A stretch of DNA of 29,871 nt from JAOADN01 sp046155885 (GTDB lineage: Bacteria > Pseudomonadota > Alphaproteobacteria > Rhodobacterales > Rhodobacteraceae). The position numbers were made by a program, and so were the translations under genes. The notes beneath the pieces are model-generated. The model made no database searches. It was not told the origin of the DNA and worked only from the letters and a program-made list of their open reading frames with translations. Positions 1-7,877 of this stretch are shown piece by piece; the first letter of the stretch is position 1, and each line of letters starts with the position of its first letter. The stretch covers positions 1 to 29,871 of the forward strand of contig JBJXFU010000084.1 in the NCBI GenBank assembly GCA_046155885.1, given 5' to 3'.

Positions 1-738
1 TCCACCTTCCTGCGGCAGAACGCGCTGATTGCGCTGCTGGCGCAGGCGGGGTGCTTCGTGCCGGCCGACAGCGCGCATATCGGGCTGGTCAGCCAGATTT
101 TCAGCCGGGTCGGCGCGGCGGACGATCTGGCGCGGGGGCGGTCGACCTTTATGGTCGAGATGGTGGAGACGGCGGCGATCCTGAACCAGGCCGACGACCG
201 GGCGCTGGTGATCCTGGACGAGATCGGGCGGGGGACGGCGACCTATGACGGGCTTTCCATCGCCTGGGCGGTGCTGGAGCATCTGCACGACGTGAACCGG
301 GCCCGGGCGCTTTTTGCCACGCATTACCACGAGATGACGGCTTTGGCGGGGCGGTTGCCGGGGGTGGCGAATGCCACGGTGGCGGTGAAGGAGTGGGAGG
401 GCGAGGTGATCTTCCTGCACGAGGTGCGGCAGGGTGCGGCGGACCGCAGTTATGGCGTGCAGGTGGCGCGGCTGGCCGGGCTGCCGCCGGCGGTGGTGGA
501 CCGCGCGAAGGCGGTGCTGGAGGCGCTGGAGGCGGGGGCGCGGGAGGGAGGGGCGCGGCCGAAGGCGCTGGTCGATGACCTGCCGCTGTTCAGCGCCGCG
601 CCGGCCGCGCCGGTTCGGCCTTCGGTGAAGAAGCCGTCCGAGGTGGAGGAACGGCTGAAGGCGCTGCATCCGGACGAGATGACGCCGCTGCAGGCGCTGG
701 CGGTGTTGTATGAGTTGAAGCGGTCCTTTTCAGAGTGA
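1..738 (+). CDS. mutS: DNA mismatch repair protein MutS, C-terminal part (5' truncated by window)
   Basis: This is the C-terminal 245 residues of MutS, the ATPase that recognises mismatches and starts methyl-independent or MutL-dependent repair. The reading frame is open from base 1, which falls inside the Walker A loop (the window begins with the ST of GKST, then FLRQNA). The Walker B segment LVILDEIGRGT is at about bases 208-240, followed by the ABC-type H-loop region FATHYHEMTAL. The tail contains the usual low-complexity linker and the terminal segment HPDEMTPLQALAVLYELKR, which matches the MutS dimer/tetramer tail. The coding strand is strikingly G-rich (codons GGG and GCG dominate). The stop at 736-738 overlaps by 9 bp the convergent methyltransferase gene. 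Identification is secure; about two thirds of the protein lies upstream of the window. Confidence 0.97.
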   Translation, partial: STFLRQNALIALLAQAGCFVPADSAHIGLVSQIFSRVGAADDLARGRSTFMVEMVETAAILNQADDRALVILDEIGRGTATYDGLSIAWAVLEHLHDVNRARALFATHYHEMTALAGRLPGVANATVAVKEWEGEVIFLHEVRQGAADRSYGVQVARLAGLPPAVVDRAKAVLEALEAGAREGGARPKALVDDLPLFSAAPAAPVRPSVKKPSEVEERLKALHPDEMTPLQALAVLYELKRSFSE

Positions 739-1380
739 AGCGCTGGCCTTGCGGCGGTAGATCGCGGTCGAGTTGATGATGCCGAGCCGGTCGAACCGGG
801 CGTCGGTTTCCATGAGGACAGAACACACGAGTTTAACGTGGGCCGTCTCGATCTGCAGCTGGTCGTAGTCGCGCCCGGTCTGGGGCCGCACCGTCGGGTT
901 GAGCGTCGGGGAAGCCTCGAGAGACCACGAATAGTCATCAAACAGCATGAGGCCGCCGGGACGGCAGAGTTCCTTGAGGACGGCCGTGGCGGCCGCATCA
1001 AGGTGGAAGACATGCCCGCCGTCGATGTAGGCGAGGTCGAACATCGGCAACAGACCGCCCGCAAATCCGCGCGCGAGTTCGAAGTGGTAGCCAGAGTAGG
1101 TCTTGCTGGGCGAGCCCCAATCGTCGACGACGTTGCGGTAACCGAGATCGGCAAGGTCCTTCGCAACCTCACTGACGTCGGAGGCCCGGCTGAAGAGGAT
1201 AATGGTTCCCCGGTTCGCAAGCATCCGGGCCACTTCGAGCACTGTCGCGCCAATGCCCACGCCGATTTCGTAGTAGATCGGATCGGGGTTCTCTTCCAGG
1301 ACTGCCTTCAGGTTGTCGAGCACCACCGGGTCGGGAGTGGAGATCGTTTCAAATCCGGGAGTGCCAATCTTTTCAATCAC
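730..1380 (-). CDS. Class I SAM-dependent methyltransferase, probably 5'-truncated or remnant
   Basis: The product resembles small Rossmann-fold methyltransferases of the Methyltransf_24 type. Visible elements are YYEIGVGIGATV (SAM-binding motif I), MFDLAYIDGGH (motif with the acidic DGGH often seen in this group) and RPGGLMLFDDYSW. The first in-frame start I can find is GTG at 1378-1380, giving 216 residues, but it has no visible ribosome binding site. The methyltransferase-like frame continues upstream (DPDWYYEV) right up to and past the grpE stop without any ATG, GTG or TTG, so the natural N-terminus may have been lost. G+C is lower than in the neighbours: 32 of 60 bases at 1321-1380 against 45 of 60 at 2701-2760. 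The substrate is unknown. It overlaps the end of mutS and follows grpE in the same direction. Confidence 0.6.
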   Translation of the reverse strand: MIEKIGTPGFETISTPDPVVLDNLKAVLEENPDPIYYEIGVGIGATVLEVARMLANRGTIILFSRASDVSEVAKDLADLGYRNVVDDWGSPSKTYSGYHFELARGFAGGLLPMFDLAYIDGGHVFHLDAAATAVLKELCRPGGLMLFDDYSWSLEASPTLNPTVRPQTGRDYDQLQIETAHVKLVCSVLMETDARFDRLGIINSTAIYRRKASASL

Positions 1381-1400
1381 TTCATAATACCAATCCGGAT

Positions 1401-1955
1401 CTACGATTTCGGCATCGAACTCACCCCCACCTGCGCCGGCCGCAGCAGCCGGTCGTGCAGCAGGAAGCCTTCGGTCATCACCTGGATGATGTCGCCCGCC
1501 TTCGTGCCCGGCAGGGCGGCCTCGAACATCGCCTGGTGTTCCTTGGGGTCGAAGGGGTCGCCGATCCTGGGCGTGATCGGGTGGAGGCCGTGCTTGGTGA
1601 AGACGTTGGTGAGTTCGCGCAGTGTCAGCTCCACCCCGTCGATCACCGCCGAAAGCGCCGCGCGCTGGTCGTCGGTCACCGTTTCGGTGGCGCGCTTCAT
1701 CGCGTCGTAGACCGGCAAGAGGTCGCGGGCGAAGCGCGAGGCGCCGTATTGTTCGGCCTCGCGCCGGTCGCGCTCGCCGCGCTTGCGGGCGTTCTCGGCA
1801 TCGGCCAGCGCGCGCATGAAGCGGTCGCGCATGTCGTCGCGTTCGGCCGTCAGCGCCTCGATCTCGGCCGCCGCCCCGAGCGCGGCATCGAGCGCGGCAT
1901 CGTCGGCGAGGGCGGCCTGGTCTTCGGCGAGTTCGTCTTTCTTCACGTCCGTCAT
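1401..1955 (-). CDS. grpE: Nucleotide exchange factor GrpE (Hsp70 cofactor)
   Basis: GrpE releases ADP from DnaK in the heat-shock refolding cycle and acts as a homodimer in the cytosol. The 184-residue length is normal. An acidic, Ala-rich N-terminus leads into a long coiled-coil helix (about residues 30-70, with the typical DRFMRALADAENARKR stretch). The C-terminal beta domain follows, with PFDPKEHQAMF and the terminal DRLLRPAQVGVSS signature near residues 168-180. The ATG at 1953-1955 overlaps the hrcA stop by 4 bp (ATGA), so the two genes are probably translationally coupled. In many alphaproteobacteria hrcA-grpE is a heat-shock unit; I see no CIRCE element in the window, so control may rest on a sigma-32-type promoter or lie elsewhere. 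Confidence 0.95.
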   Translation of the reverse strand: MTDVKKDELAEDQAALADDAALDAALGAAAEIEALTAERDDMRDRFMRALADAENARKRGERDRREAEQYGASRFARDLLPVYDAMKRATETVTDDQRAALSAVIDGVELTLRELTNVFTKHGLHPITPRIGDPFDPKEHQAMFEAALPGTKAGDIIQVMTEGFLLHDRLLRPAQVGVSSMPKS

Positions 1956-3025
1956 TGGTCCTGGTCCTTCCGCCCGCCGGAGAGCAAGCGCCCGACAAGC
2001 TGTGCGGTGTAATCGACGATGGGCACGATGCGCCCGTAGTTGAGCCGGGTCGGGCCGATCACGCCCACGGCGCCGACGATGGTGCGGTCGGCGTTCATAT
2101 AGGGTGAAACGACGAGCGATGAACCCGACAGCGAGAAAAGCTTGTTTTCCGACCCGATGAAGATGCGCACGCCTTCGGCGCCTTCGGTCAGGTCGAGCAT
2201 GTCGGTGATGTCGCGTTTGCGTTCGAGATCGTCGAAGAGCGTGCGGATGCGGTCGAGATCGGCCCCGTCGCCGGCGTCGAGCAGGTGGGAACGGCCGCGC
2301 ACGATCAGGCGTTCCTGCGGGTCGCCGCGGTTTTCCCAGATCGCGAGGCCGCTTTCGACAAGCGCGCGGGCCATCGCGTCGAGTTCGCGCCGGTGCGCCG
2401 CGATTTCGCCGACGAGTTCCGAGCGGACTTCGGACAGCGTCTTGCCGGCGGCAACCGCGTTCAGGAAGTTCGCGGCCTCGCGCATCGAGGCCGCGGTCTG
2501 GCCGGGCGGCGGGACGAAGACGCGGTTTTCGACATGTCCGTCCGAGAAGACCAGAACGGCAAGCGTCCGGTCGGCGCCGAGCGAGACGAATTCGAGGTGC
2601 CGCAGCGCGGCTTCGCGTTTCGGGGTCAGCACCAGGCTGGCGCCGTGGGTCAGGCCGGACAGGGCGGCGCCGACCCGGTCGAGCAGGGTGGCCACCGCAG
2701 GTTCGCCGTCGGCCGCCGAGGCGTCGATCGCCTCGCGGTCTTCGGGCGAGAGCGAGCGCACCTCCATGAAGCCGTCGACGAAGAGCCGCAGGCCGGCTTC
2801 GGTGGGCACGCGCCCGGCCGAGATGTGCGGACTGCCGAGGAGGCCGAGAAATTCCAGATCCTGCATGACGTTGCGGATCGTTGCGGCGCTGACCCGTTCG
2901 GTCATCAGGCGGGTCAGGGTGCGCGAGCCGACGGGATCGCCCGAGTCGAGATAGCCTTCGACCACGCGGCGGAACACCTCGCGCGTGCGGTCGTTCATCT
3001 CGGAAAGGAGCGGGCGGTCGGGCAT
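1952..3025 (-). CDS. hrcA: Heat-inducible transcription repressor HrcA
   Basis: HrcA represses class I heat-shock genes by binding CIRCE inverted repeats. The 357-residue protein begins with the winged-helix part containing GDPVGSRTLTRL, then AATIRNVMQDLEFLGLL and PHISAGRVPTEAGLR, all hallmark HrcA segments within residues 30-85. The C-terminal GAF-like domain ends in GPTRLNYGRIVPIVDYTAQLV, also diagnostic. The chosen start is the ATG at 3023-3025; an internal ATG nine codons later (2996-2998) is possible, and neither has a convincing Shine-Dalgarno sequence. It is the first gene of a hrcA-grpE pair and is divergent from rph across a 257-bp G-rich gap. No CIRCE (TTAGCACTC-N9-GAGTGCTAA) was found upstream, so autoregulation is not supported by the sequence. 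Confidence 0.95.
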   Translation of the reverse strand: MPDRPLLSEMNDRTREVFRRVVEGYLDSGDPVGSRTLTRLMTERVSAATIRNVMQDLEFLGLLGSPHISAGRVPTEAGLRLFVDGFMEVRSLSPEDREAIDASAADGEPAVATLLDRVGAALSGLTHGASLVLTPKREAALRHLEFVSLGADRTLAVLVFSDGHVENRVFVPPPGQTAASMREAANFLNAVAAGKTLSEVRSELVGEIAAHRRELDAMARALVESGLAIWENRGDPQERLIVRGRSHLLDAGDGADLDRIRTLFDDLERKRDITDMLDLTEGAEGVRIFIGSENKLFSLSGSSLVVSPYMNADRTIVGAVGVIGPTRLNYGRIVPIVDYTAQLVGRLLSGGRKDQDQ

Positions 3026-3160
3026 CGGGCCGGGGAAGGGAGCCGGTGGGACGGTTGCGGCCTTGTCAGATAGGTCAGGCGGGGGGTCGGCGTCAACCGC
3101 CGGGAGCCCGTGGGGCGGTCGCGGCCCTTGCAGGTGCGGCGCGGCCCGGTTCGGGGATAC

Positions 3161-3221
3161 CGGGGCGGGGCACGGGGCGGGGTACGGGGCGGGGTACGGG
3201 GCGGGGGACGGGGGGGCGGGG
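3161..3221 (+). repeat. 12-bp G-rich tandem repeat in the hrcA-rph gap
   Basis: Four consecutive copies of CGGGGCGGGGNA (3161-3172, 3173-3184, 3185-3196, 3197-3208) are followed by a degenerate copy; the last two bases vary as CA, TA, TA, GA. Each unit carries two G4 runs, so the plus strand has eight or more runs of four G separated by 1-3 bases, a classic G-quadruplex-forming arrangement. It lies 62 bp upstream of the rph start, within the divergent intergenic region 3026-3282. No promoter boxes could be made out in that gap. Confidence 0.85.
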
Positions 3222-3282
3222 TTGCGGAGGCGGGGATCGGGGCGTATCTGGCCCGCGGCGATCAGGATTGGGGGAGAGGGCG

Positions 3283-3996
3283 ATGCGGCCTTCGGGACGG
3301 AAGCTTGACGAACTGCGGCCGGTGACGATCGAACCCGGCGTGTCGCGGCATGCGGAAGGGTCCTGTCTGATCCGCTGCGGGGGCACGCATGTGCTGTGCA
3401 CCGCGACCGTCGAGGACAAGCCGCCGCCCTTCCTGAAGGGCACCGGGCTTGGCTGGGTGACGGCGGAATACGGGATGCTGCCGCGCGCCACCACGACGCG
3501 CAACCGGCGCGAGGCGGCGGCGGGAAAGCAGTCGGGGCGGACGCAGGAGATTCAGCGGCTGATCGGCCGGTCCTTGCGCGCCGGGGTGGACCGGGCGGCT
3601 TTGGGCGAGCGGCAGATCGTCATCGACTGCGACGTGATCCAGGCCGATGGCGGCACCCGCTGCGCCTCGGTCACCGGCGGCTGGGTCGCCCTTCGGCTGG
3701 CGGTGAACCGGCTGATGAAGGCGGGGCTCGTGCAGTCCGACCCGATCACCGATCATGTGGCGGCGGTGAGCTGCGGCATCTATGCCGGGCAGATGCTGGT
3801 CGATCTCGACTATGCCGAGGACAGCGAGGCGGGGACGGACGGGAATTTCGTGATGACCGGCCGGGGGCGGCTGGTCGAGGTGCAGATGTCGGCCGAGGGC
3901 GCGACCTTCGGGCGCGACGAGCTGGCGCGGCTTCTGGACCTTGCGGCGGGCGCGGCGGCGCGGCTGGTCGAGGCGCAACGGGCGGCGCTGGGATGA
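3283..3996 (+). CDS. rph: Ribonuclease PH
   Basis: RNase PH is a phosphate-dependent 3'-5' exoribonuclease that trims tRNA 3' ends and acts as a hexamer in the cytosol. The 237-residue protein has the expected length. It opens with MRPSGRKLDELRPVTIEPG, then carries GWVTAEYGMLPRATTTRN (about residues 55-75, phosphate/RNA-binding face), SGRTQEIQRLIGRSLRA and IVIDCDVIQADGGTRCASVTGG (about 115-135), all characteristic of the family. The ATG at 3283-3285 is preceded by the purine-rich GGGGGAGAGGGCG, a good ribosome binding site. The stop overlaps the rdgB start by 4 bp (ATGA). It is the first gene of the rph-rdgB-hemW run. Confidence 0.97.
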   Translation: MRPSGRKLDELRPVTIEPGVSRHAEGSCLIRCGGTHVLCTATVEDKPPPFLKGTGLGWVTAEYGMLPRATTTRNRREAAAGKQSGRTQEIQRLIGRSLRAGVDRAALGERQIVIDCDVIQADGGTRCASVTGGWVALRLAVNRLMKAGLVQSDPITDHVAAVSCGIYAGQMLVDLDYAEDSEAGTDGNFVMTGRGRLVEVQMSAEGATFGRDELARLLDLAAGAAARLVEAQRAALG

Positions 3997-4607
3997 GGCG
4001 GCTGGCCCGGGGCCCGCTGGTCGTAGCGACCCACAATAGCGGGAAACTGGCCGAGATGGCGGCGCTTCTTGCCCCGCACGGCATCGTCGTCCGGGGGGCG
4101 GGCGAGCTTGGGCTGGCGGAGCCGGAGGAGACCGAGGAGACCTATCTGGGAAACGCCCGGATCAAGGCGCATGCGGCGGCGCGGGCGACCGGGTTGCCCT
4201 GTCTGGCCGACGACAGCGGCATCGAGGTGGACCAGCTGGGCGGCGCGCCGGGGGTACGGACCGCCGATTGGGCAGGGGTGCCGGGGGGCGGGCGGGATTT
4301 CCTGCGGGCGATGACGCGGACCTGGGACGCGCTGGAGCGGCTCGGCGCGCCGGAACCGCGGACGGCGCGGTTTAGGGCGACGCTGGTGCTGGCCTGGCCG
4401 GACGGGGGCGAGGCGGTGTTCGAGGGCGTGGCCGAAGGGCGGCTGGTCTGGCCGCCGCGGGGCGCGGAGGGGCATGGCTATGACCCGATCTTCGTTCCCG
4501 GGGGGCAGGAGCGGACCTTCGGGGAGATGCCGGAGGACGAGAAGAACCGGCTGAGCCACCGGGCGGCGGCGCTGCGGCTGTTTGTCGCGGCGGCGCTGCT
4601 GGGGTGA
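3993..4607 (+). CDS. rdgB: XTP/dITP diphosphatase (non-canonical purine NTP pyrophosphatase)
   Basis: This HAM1/RdgB enzyme hydrolyses dITP, XTP and ITP to monophosphates, keeping deaminated purines out of DNA and RNA. The 204-residue protein has the N-terminal nucleotide-binding motif VVATHNSGKLAEM (residues 9-21), the acidic metal/catalytic segment LADDSGIEVD (about 71-80), GAPGVRTADWAG and the base-recognition motif GHGYDPIFVP near residue 165. The longer open frame begins upstream, but the ATG at 3993 is chosen because it forms an ATGA overlap with the rph stop and puts the first motif at the family's usual distance from the N-terminus. It is co-directional with rph and, 204 bp on, with hemW. 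Confidence 0.95.
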   Translation: MRRLARGPLVVATHNSGKLAEMAALLAPHGIVVRGAGELGLAEPEETEETYLGNARIKAHAAARATGLPCLADDSGIEVDQLGGAPGVRTADWAGVPGGGRDFLRAMTRTWDALERLGAPEPRTARFRATLVLAWPDGGEAVFEGVAEGRLVWPPRGAEGHGYDPIFVPGGQERTFGEMPEDEKNRLSHRAAALRLFVAAALLG

Positions 4608-4811
4608 GAATGGGGGCGGCGGGCCGCACCGCGTTGCCCGGCGCCCCTTGCGGGGGGCGGCCATGAGCAGCCTGGGGGCCCTGGCAAATGTGATCACAGC
4701 GTTTCCGGGCGCCTTGCCCGGCCCCGCCCGGCGGGCAGCCATTTTGCGGCGTGCGGGTCTGTTGCGGCCCGAAATGGCCTTCTCGCCGATCCTGATTGCG
4801 GAGATCCGGGC

Positions 4812-5996
4812 ATGAATTCGCCGCCTCCGGGAACGCTGGCCTGCGACTGGCGGGCGGGTGGGTTCGGGCTTTACCTGCACTGGCCGTTCTGTGCCGCGAA
4901 GTGCCCCTATTGCGACTTCAACAGCCATGTCGCGGCCGCGGTCGATCAGCGCGCCTGGGCGGGGGCCTATCTGGCGGAAATTGTCCGGGTGGGGGCGCTG
5001 ACCGCCGGGCGCGCGCTTGATTCGGTGTTCTTCGGGGGCGGCACGCCTTCGCTGATGGAGCCCGCGCTGGTGGCGGAAATCCTGGACGCGGTGCGGCGGA
5101 CCTGGACGCTTGGCCCGGGCGCGGAGGTCACCATGGAGGCCAATCCGACGAGCGTCGAGGCGGGGCGGTTCCGCGCCTATGCGGCGGCGGGGGTGAACCG
5201 GCTTTCGCTCGGCATCCAGGCGCTGAACGATCCGGACCTTCGGCGGCTGGGGCGGATGCACTCGGCCGCCGAGGCGCGTGCGGCTTTCGATGTGGCCCGC
5301 GCGGCTTTCGGGCGGGTGAGCTTCGATCTGATCTATGCGCGGCAGGGCCAGTCGCCGGAGGCCTGGGCGGCGGAGTTGCGCGAGGCGGCGGCGATGGCTG
5401 TCGACCACCTTTCGGTTTATCAGCTGACGATCGAGCCCGGGACGGCCTTTGCCGACCGGCTTGCGCGGGGCGGGCTGCGGGGGCTGCCGGACGACGACGC
5501 CGCGGCGGATATGTACATGATAACGCAGGACATTCTGGATACCCACGGGCTTCCGGCCTATGAGGTTTCGAACCATGCGCGGGCAGGCGCGGAGGGGCGG
5601 CACAACCTTGTCTACTGGCGGTCGGGCGATTTTGCGGGAATCGGGCCGGGCGCGCACGGGCGGCTGACCCTGGGCGGGGAGCGGATCGCGACCGAGGCGG
5701 AACGGAACCCGGCAGAGTGGTTGCGGCAGGTGGGCGAGCGGGGTTCCGGCGAAATCCTGGCGGACCGTGTTCCCCTGGCCGGGCAGTCGGACGAGTATCT
5801 GCTGATGGGGCTTCGCCTGACCGAGGGGATCGACGCCGGGCGCTATGCGCGCCTGGCCGGGCGGCCGCTTCCCGAGGGGCGGGTCGCGGCGCTGGCGGAG
5901 CTGGGGATGCTGACGGTGGAGGGGGCGCGCGTCAGGCCGACGGCGGCGGGGCGCGCGGTGTTGAACGCGGTTATCCGGGAGCTGGCGGCGGACTGA
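4812..5996 (+). CDS. hemW: Radical SAM protein HemW (CPO/HemN-like; heme chaperone)
   Basis: HemW belongs to the HemN-related radical SAM proteins; family members bind heme and are thought to deliver it to target proteins rather than oxidise coproporphyrinogen. The 394-residue protein has the radical SAM cluster motif CxxxCxxC at C27, C31 and C34 (CAAKCPYC), preceded by GLYLHWPF. FFGGGTPS follows at about 75-82, then MEANPTSV, RLSLGIQALN and HNLVYWRSGDFAGIGPGAHG. The C-terminal HemN domain covers roughly residues 290-390. The HNxxYW motif and the length favour HemW over true HemN. The ATG at 4812 overlaps the stop of a 50-codon upstream reading frame. It is the last gene of the rph-rdgB-hemW run and converges on parB. 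Confidence 0.93.
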   Translation: MNSPPPGTLACDWRAGGFGLYLHWPFCAAKCPYCDFNSHVAAAVDQRAWAGAYLAEIVRVGALTAGRALDSVFFGGGTPSLMEPALVAEILDAVRRTWTLGPGAEVTMEANPTSVEAGRFRAYAAAGVNRLSLGIQALNDPDLRRLGRMHSAAEARAAFDVARAAFGRVSFDLIYARQGQSPEAWAAELREAAAMAVDHLSVYQLTIEPGTAFADRLARGGLRGLPDDDAAADMYMITQDILDTHGLPAYEVSNHARAGAEGRHNLVYWRSGDFAGIGPGAHGRLTLGGERIATEAERNPAEWLRQVGERGSGEILADRVPLAGQSDEYLLMGLRLTEGIDAGRYARLAGRPLPEGRVAALAELGMLTVEGARVRPTAAGRAVLNAVIRELAAD

Positions 5997-6133
5997 GCGC
6001 AGGGTCAGCCCCAAGGGCGATAATGGCGATGTGGCCCGGCCGGGCGCGGCGCGGAGGGACCCGGTGTGCGCCGGCACCGCCGGCCCGGGCGGCCAAAGAG
6101 CGGTCGGCGGGCGGATCCCCGGCCGGTGCCGGC
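5997..6133. other. Convergent hemW/parB gap rich in short GC palindromes
   Basis: The 137 bp between the convergent stop codons hold a perfect 12-bp palindrome GCCCGGCCGGGC at 6034-6045 and several overlapping GC inverted repeats around 6060-6130. No run of T follows any of them on either strand, so they are not canonical intrinsic terminators. Their position between two converging genes makes a role in 3'-end formation plausible but unproven. Confidence 0.4.
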
Positions 6134-7054
6134 TCAGGACATCCCGGACAGGATCTGGCAGATGCGGTCGAGCTGGTCGAGGCTTCGGTAGGTGATGCTG
6201 ACGCGGCCGCCGTCGATGCCCTGATGTTCGATCCGCACTTGCATGCGCAGATGGGCGGAAAGGTCGGCCTCGATGGCGAGCGTGTCGGCGTCTTTCCCGG
6301 GATGCGCGCGGCGTTTCCGTTCGCCTTCCGCCTTCGTCCGGCCGGGTTCGGTTGCCGCGCGGGCGAGCGCCTCGGTTTCGCGCACCGACAGGCCGCGTTC
6401 GATCACCGTGCGCGCCAGGCGCGTCGGATCGGGGGTGGAGACAAGCGCCCGCGCATGGCCGGCGGTCAGGCTGCCGGCCCGGAGCCAGTCCTGCACTTCG
6501 GGCGGCAGGCTGAGAAGCCGGAGCAGGTTGGCGATGTGGCTGCGGCTTTTGGACAGGGCTTCGGCGAGCTTTTCCTGGGTATGGCCGAAGCGCTCCATGA
6601 GCTGGCGGTAGGCGGCGGCCTCTTCGATTGCGTTGAGTTCGGCGCGCTGGATGTTTTCGATCAGCGCCACTTCGATCACTTCGGTGTCGGAGAAATCGCG
6701 GACCAGGACCGGAACTTCGTGCAGCCGCGCCATCTGCGCCGCCCGCCAGCGCCGTTCGCCCGCAACGATCTGATAGTGTTCGGCTTTCCCGGGGTGCCGG
6801 CGGACGATCAGCGGCTGGATGATGCCCCGGCGGCGGACCGATTCCGAGAGCTCGGCGAGTGCGTCGAAGGGAAAGTCCCGGCGGGGCTGATCGGGGTTCG
6901 GCTCGAGCAGGTCGATGCCGACAAAGAGGTCCGGGCGCCCCGGAGTGCCGCCTTCTGCACCGCCCTCCGCGCCGCTTTCCCCCATGCGGACGTCGGCCAT
7001 CAATGCCGAAAGGCCCCGGCCCAGTCCGCGCCGTTCAGGTTTCTTTTCAGACAT
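6134..7054 (-). CDS. parB: Chromosome partitioning protein ParB
   Basis: ParB binds parS, loads as a CTP-dependent clamp and spreads to form the partition complex segregated by ParA. The 306-residue protein starts with the conserved ParA-stimulating N-terminus (RRGLGRGLSALMAD, residues 8-21). The ParB/Srx CTPase domain contains GERRWRAA (99-106) and ENIQR (133-137). The parS-reading helix-turn-helix is at about 157-180 (GHTQEKLAEALSKSRSHIANLLRL). A basic linker (about 240-260) precedes the C-terminal dimerisation domain. It lies 4 bp downstream of parA. Two matching parS sites lie within 3.3 kb upstream, so the set is complete in cis. Confidence 0.97.
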   Translation of the reverse strand: MSEKKPERRGLGRGLSALMADVRMGESGAEGGAEGGTPGRPDLFVGIDLLEPNPDQPRRDFPFDALAELSESVRRRGIIQPLIVRRHPGKAEHYQIVAGERRWRAAQMARLHEVPVLVRDFSDTEVIEVALIENIQRAELNAIEEAAAYRQLMERFGHTQEKLAEALSKSRSHIANLLRLLSLPPEVQDWLRAGSLTAGHARALVSTPDPTRLARTVIERGLSVRETEALARAATEPGRTKAEGERKRRAHPGKDADTLAIEADLSAHLRMQVRIEHQGIDGGRVSITYRSLDQLDRICQILSGMS

Positions 7055-7058
7055 GTCG

Positions 7059-7877
7059 TCAGGCCTTTACTTTCTGTGCTGCGATGTGCCGCGTCCGGAG
7101 TTCCCGGCCGAGCGCCCGGTATGCCTGAGCGCCGCGGGACGCCGGATCATAGGCGAGGACCGGAAGGGAATGCGAGGGTGCCTCGCTGACGCGGACGTTC
7201 CGGGGGATGACGGTGCGGAAGACGACGTCCCCAAGGGTGGCGCGGGCGTCGGCTTCGACCTGTTGGGAAAGGTTGTTCCGGGAATCCGCCATGGTGAGCA
7301 CGACGCCTTCGATGCGCAGCCCCGGATTGGCGGATTGGCGGATGTTCCGGATGGTGAGAAGGAGTTGCGACAGGCCCTCGAGGGCGAAGAACTCGGTCTG
7401 CAGCGGGATGAGCACGGCATGCGCCGCGACCATGGCGTTCACCGTCAGGAGGTTGAGCGAAGGCGGGCAGTCGATGAGGACATAGTCGAGGCCGAGGCGG
7501 TCGACATCGGGGTGCCGGAGGGCGTCGTGCAAGAGAAAGATGCGCTTTTCGTTCGCGACAAGCTCCATGTCCGCCGAGGAAAGGTCCGTTGTCGAGGGGC
7601 AGAGGAGCACGCCGCGCACGGCCGTTTCGCGCGCCGCGGCGGCCACCGGGACCTCATCCAGGAGGATGTCGTAAGTTGTTGCCGCGCCTCCGGATTTTTC
7701 GATCCCGAGCCCGGTGGTCGCGTTTCCTTGCGGGTCGATGTCGAAGATCAGGGTCCGCAGCCCTTCCTCGCCCAGCGCCGCCGCCAGGTTGATGGCGGTC
7801 GTGGTCTTGCCGACCCCGCCCTTCTGGTTGGCGACGGCAATGATCCTCGCGACCTGTCCGCGAATGGGATCAGGCAT
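7059..7877 (-). CDS. parA: Chromosome partitioning ATPase ParA (Soj family)
   Basis: ParA is a Walker-type ATPase whose ATP dimer coats the nucleoid and draws ParB-parS complexes apart. The 272-residue protein has the deviant Walker A KGGVGKTTT at residues 19-27, the switch I region FDIDPQGNATTGLG (about 45-58), Walker B VLIDCPPSLNLLTVNAM and LIPLQTEFFALEGL. It lacks an N-terminal DNA-binding domain, so it is of the chromosomal rather than the large plasmid type. The ATG at 7875-7877 lies within the end of rsmG (8-bp overlap), and parB follows after 4 bp, which is consistent with one rsmG-parA-parB transcript. Confidence 0.97.
   Translation of the reverse strand: MPDPIRGQVARIIAVANQKGGVGKTTTAINLAAALGEEGLRTLIFDIDPQGNATTGLGIEKSGGAATTYDILLDEVPVAAAARETAVRGVLLCPSTTDLSSADMELVANEKRIFLLHDALRHPDVDRLGLDYVLIDCPPSLNLLTVNAMVAAHAVLIPLQTEFFALEGLSQLLLTIRNIRQSANPGLRIEGVVLTMADSRNNLSQQVEADARATLGDVVFRTVIPRNVRVSEAPSHSLPVLAYDPASRGAQAYRALGRELRTRHIAAQKVKA

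Noticed and set aside
450..1253. Long minus-strand frame over the mutS/methyltransferase region
   Set aside because: It is Arg/Ser/Pro-rich, has no domain, and is a frame shadow of the mutS and methyltransferase coding sequences.
1430..1998. Continuous GrpE-region frame fused upstream of the methyltransferase as one 422-residue protein
   Set aside because: The upstream part is an Arg-rich alternate frame of grpE with no methyltransferase-like content, so a real fusion is unlikely without a frameshift.
4630..4660. GCCCC-TTGC-GGGGC hairpin after rdgB as an rdgB terminator
   Set aside because: The stem is short, no T run follows, and such GC hairpins are common by chance at this base composition.
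3810..6077. 755-codon minus-strand frame opposite rph, rdgB and hemW
   Set aside because: The Pro/Arg-rich composition is the antisense shadow of GC-rich genes; rph, rdgB and hemW are clearly coding on the plus strand.
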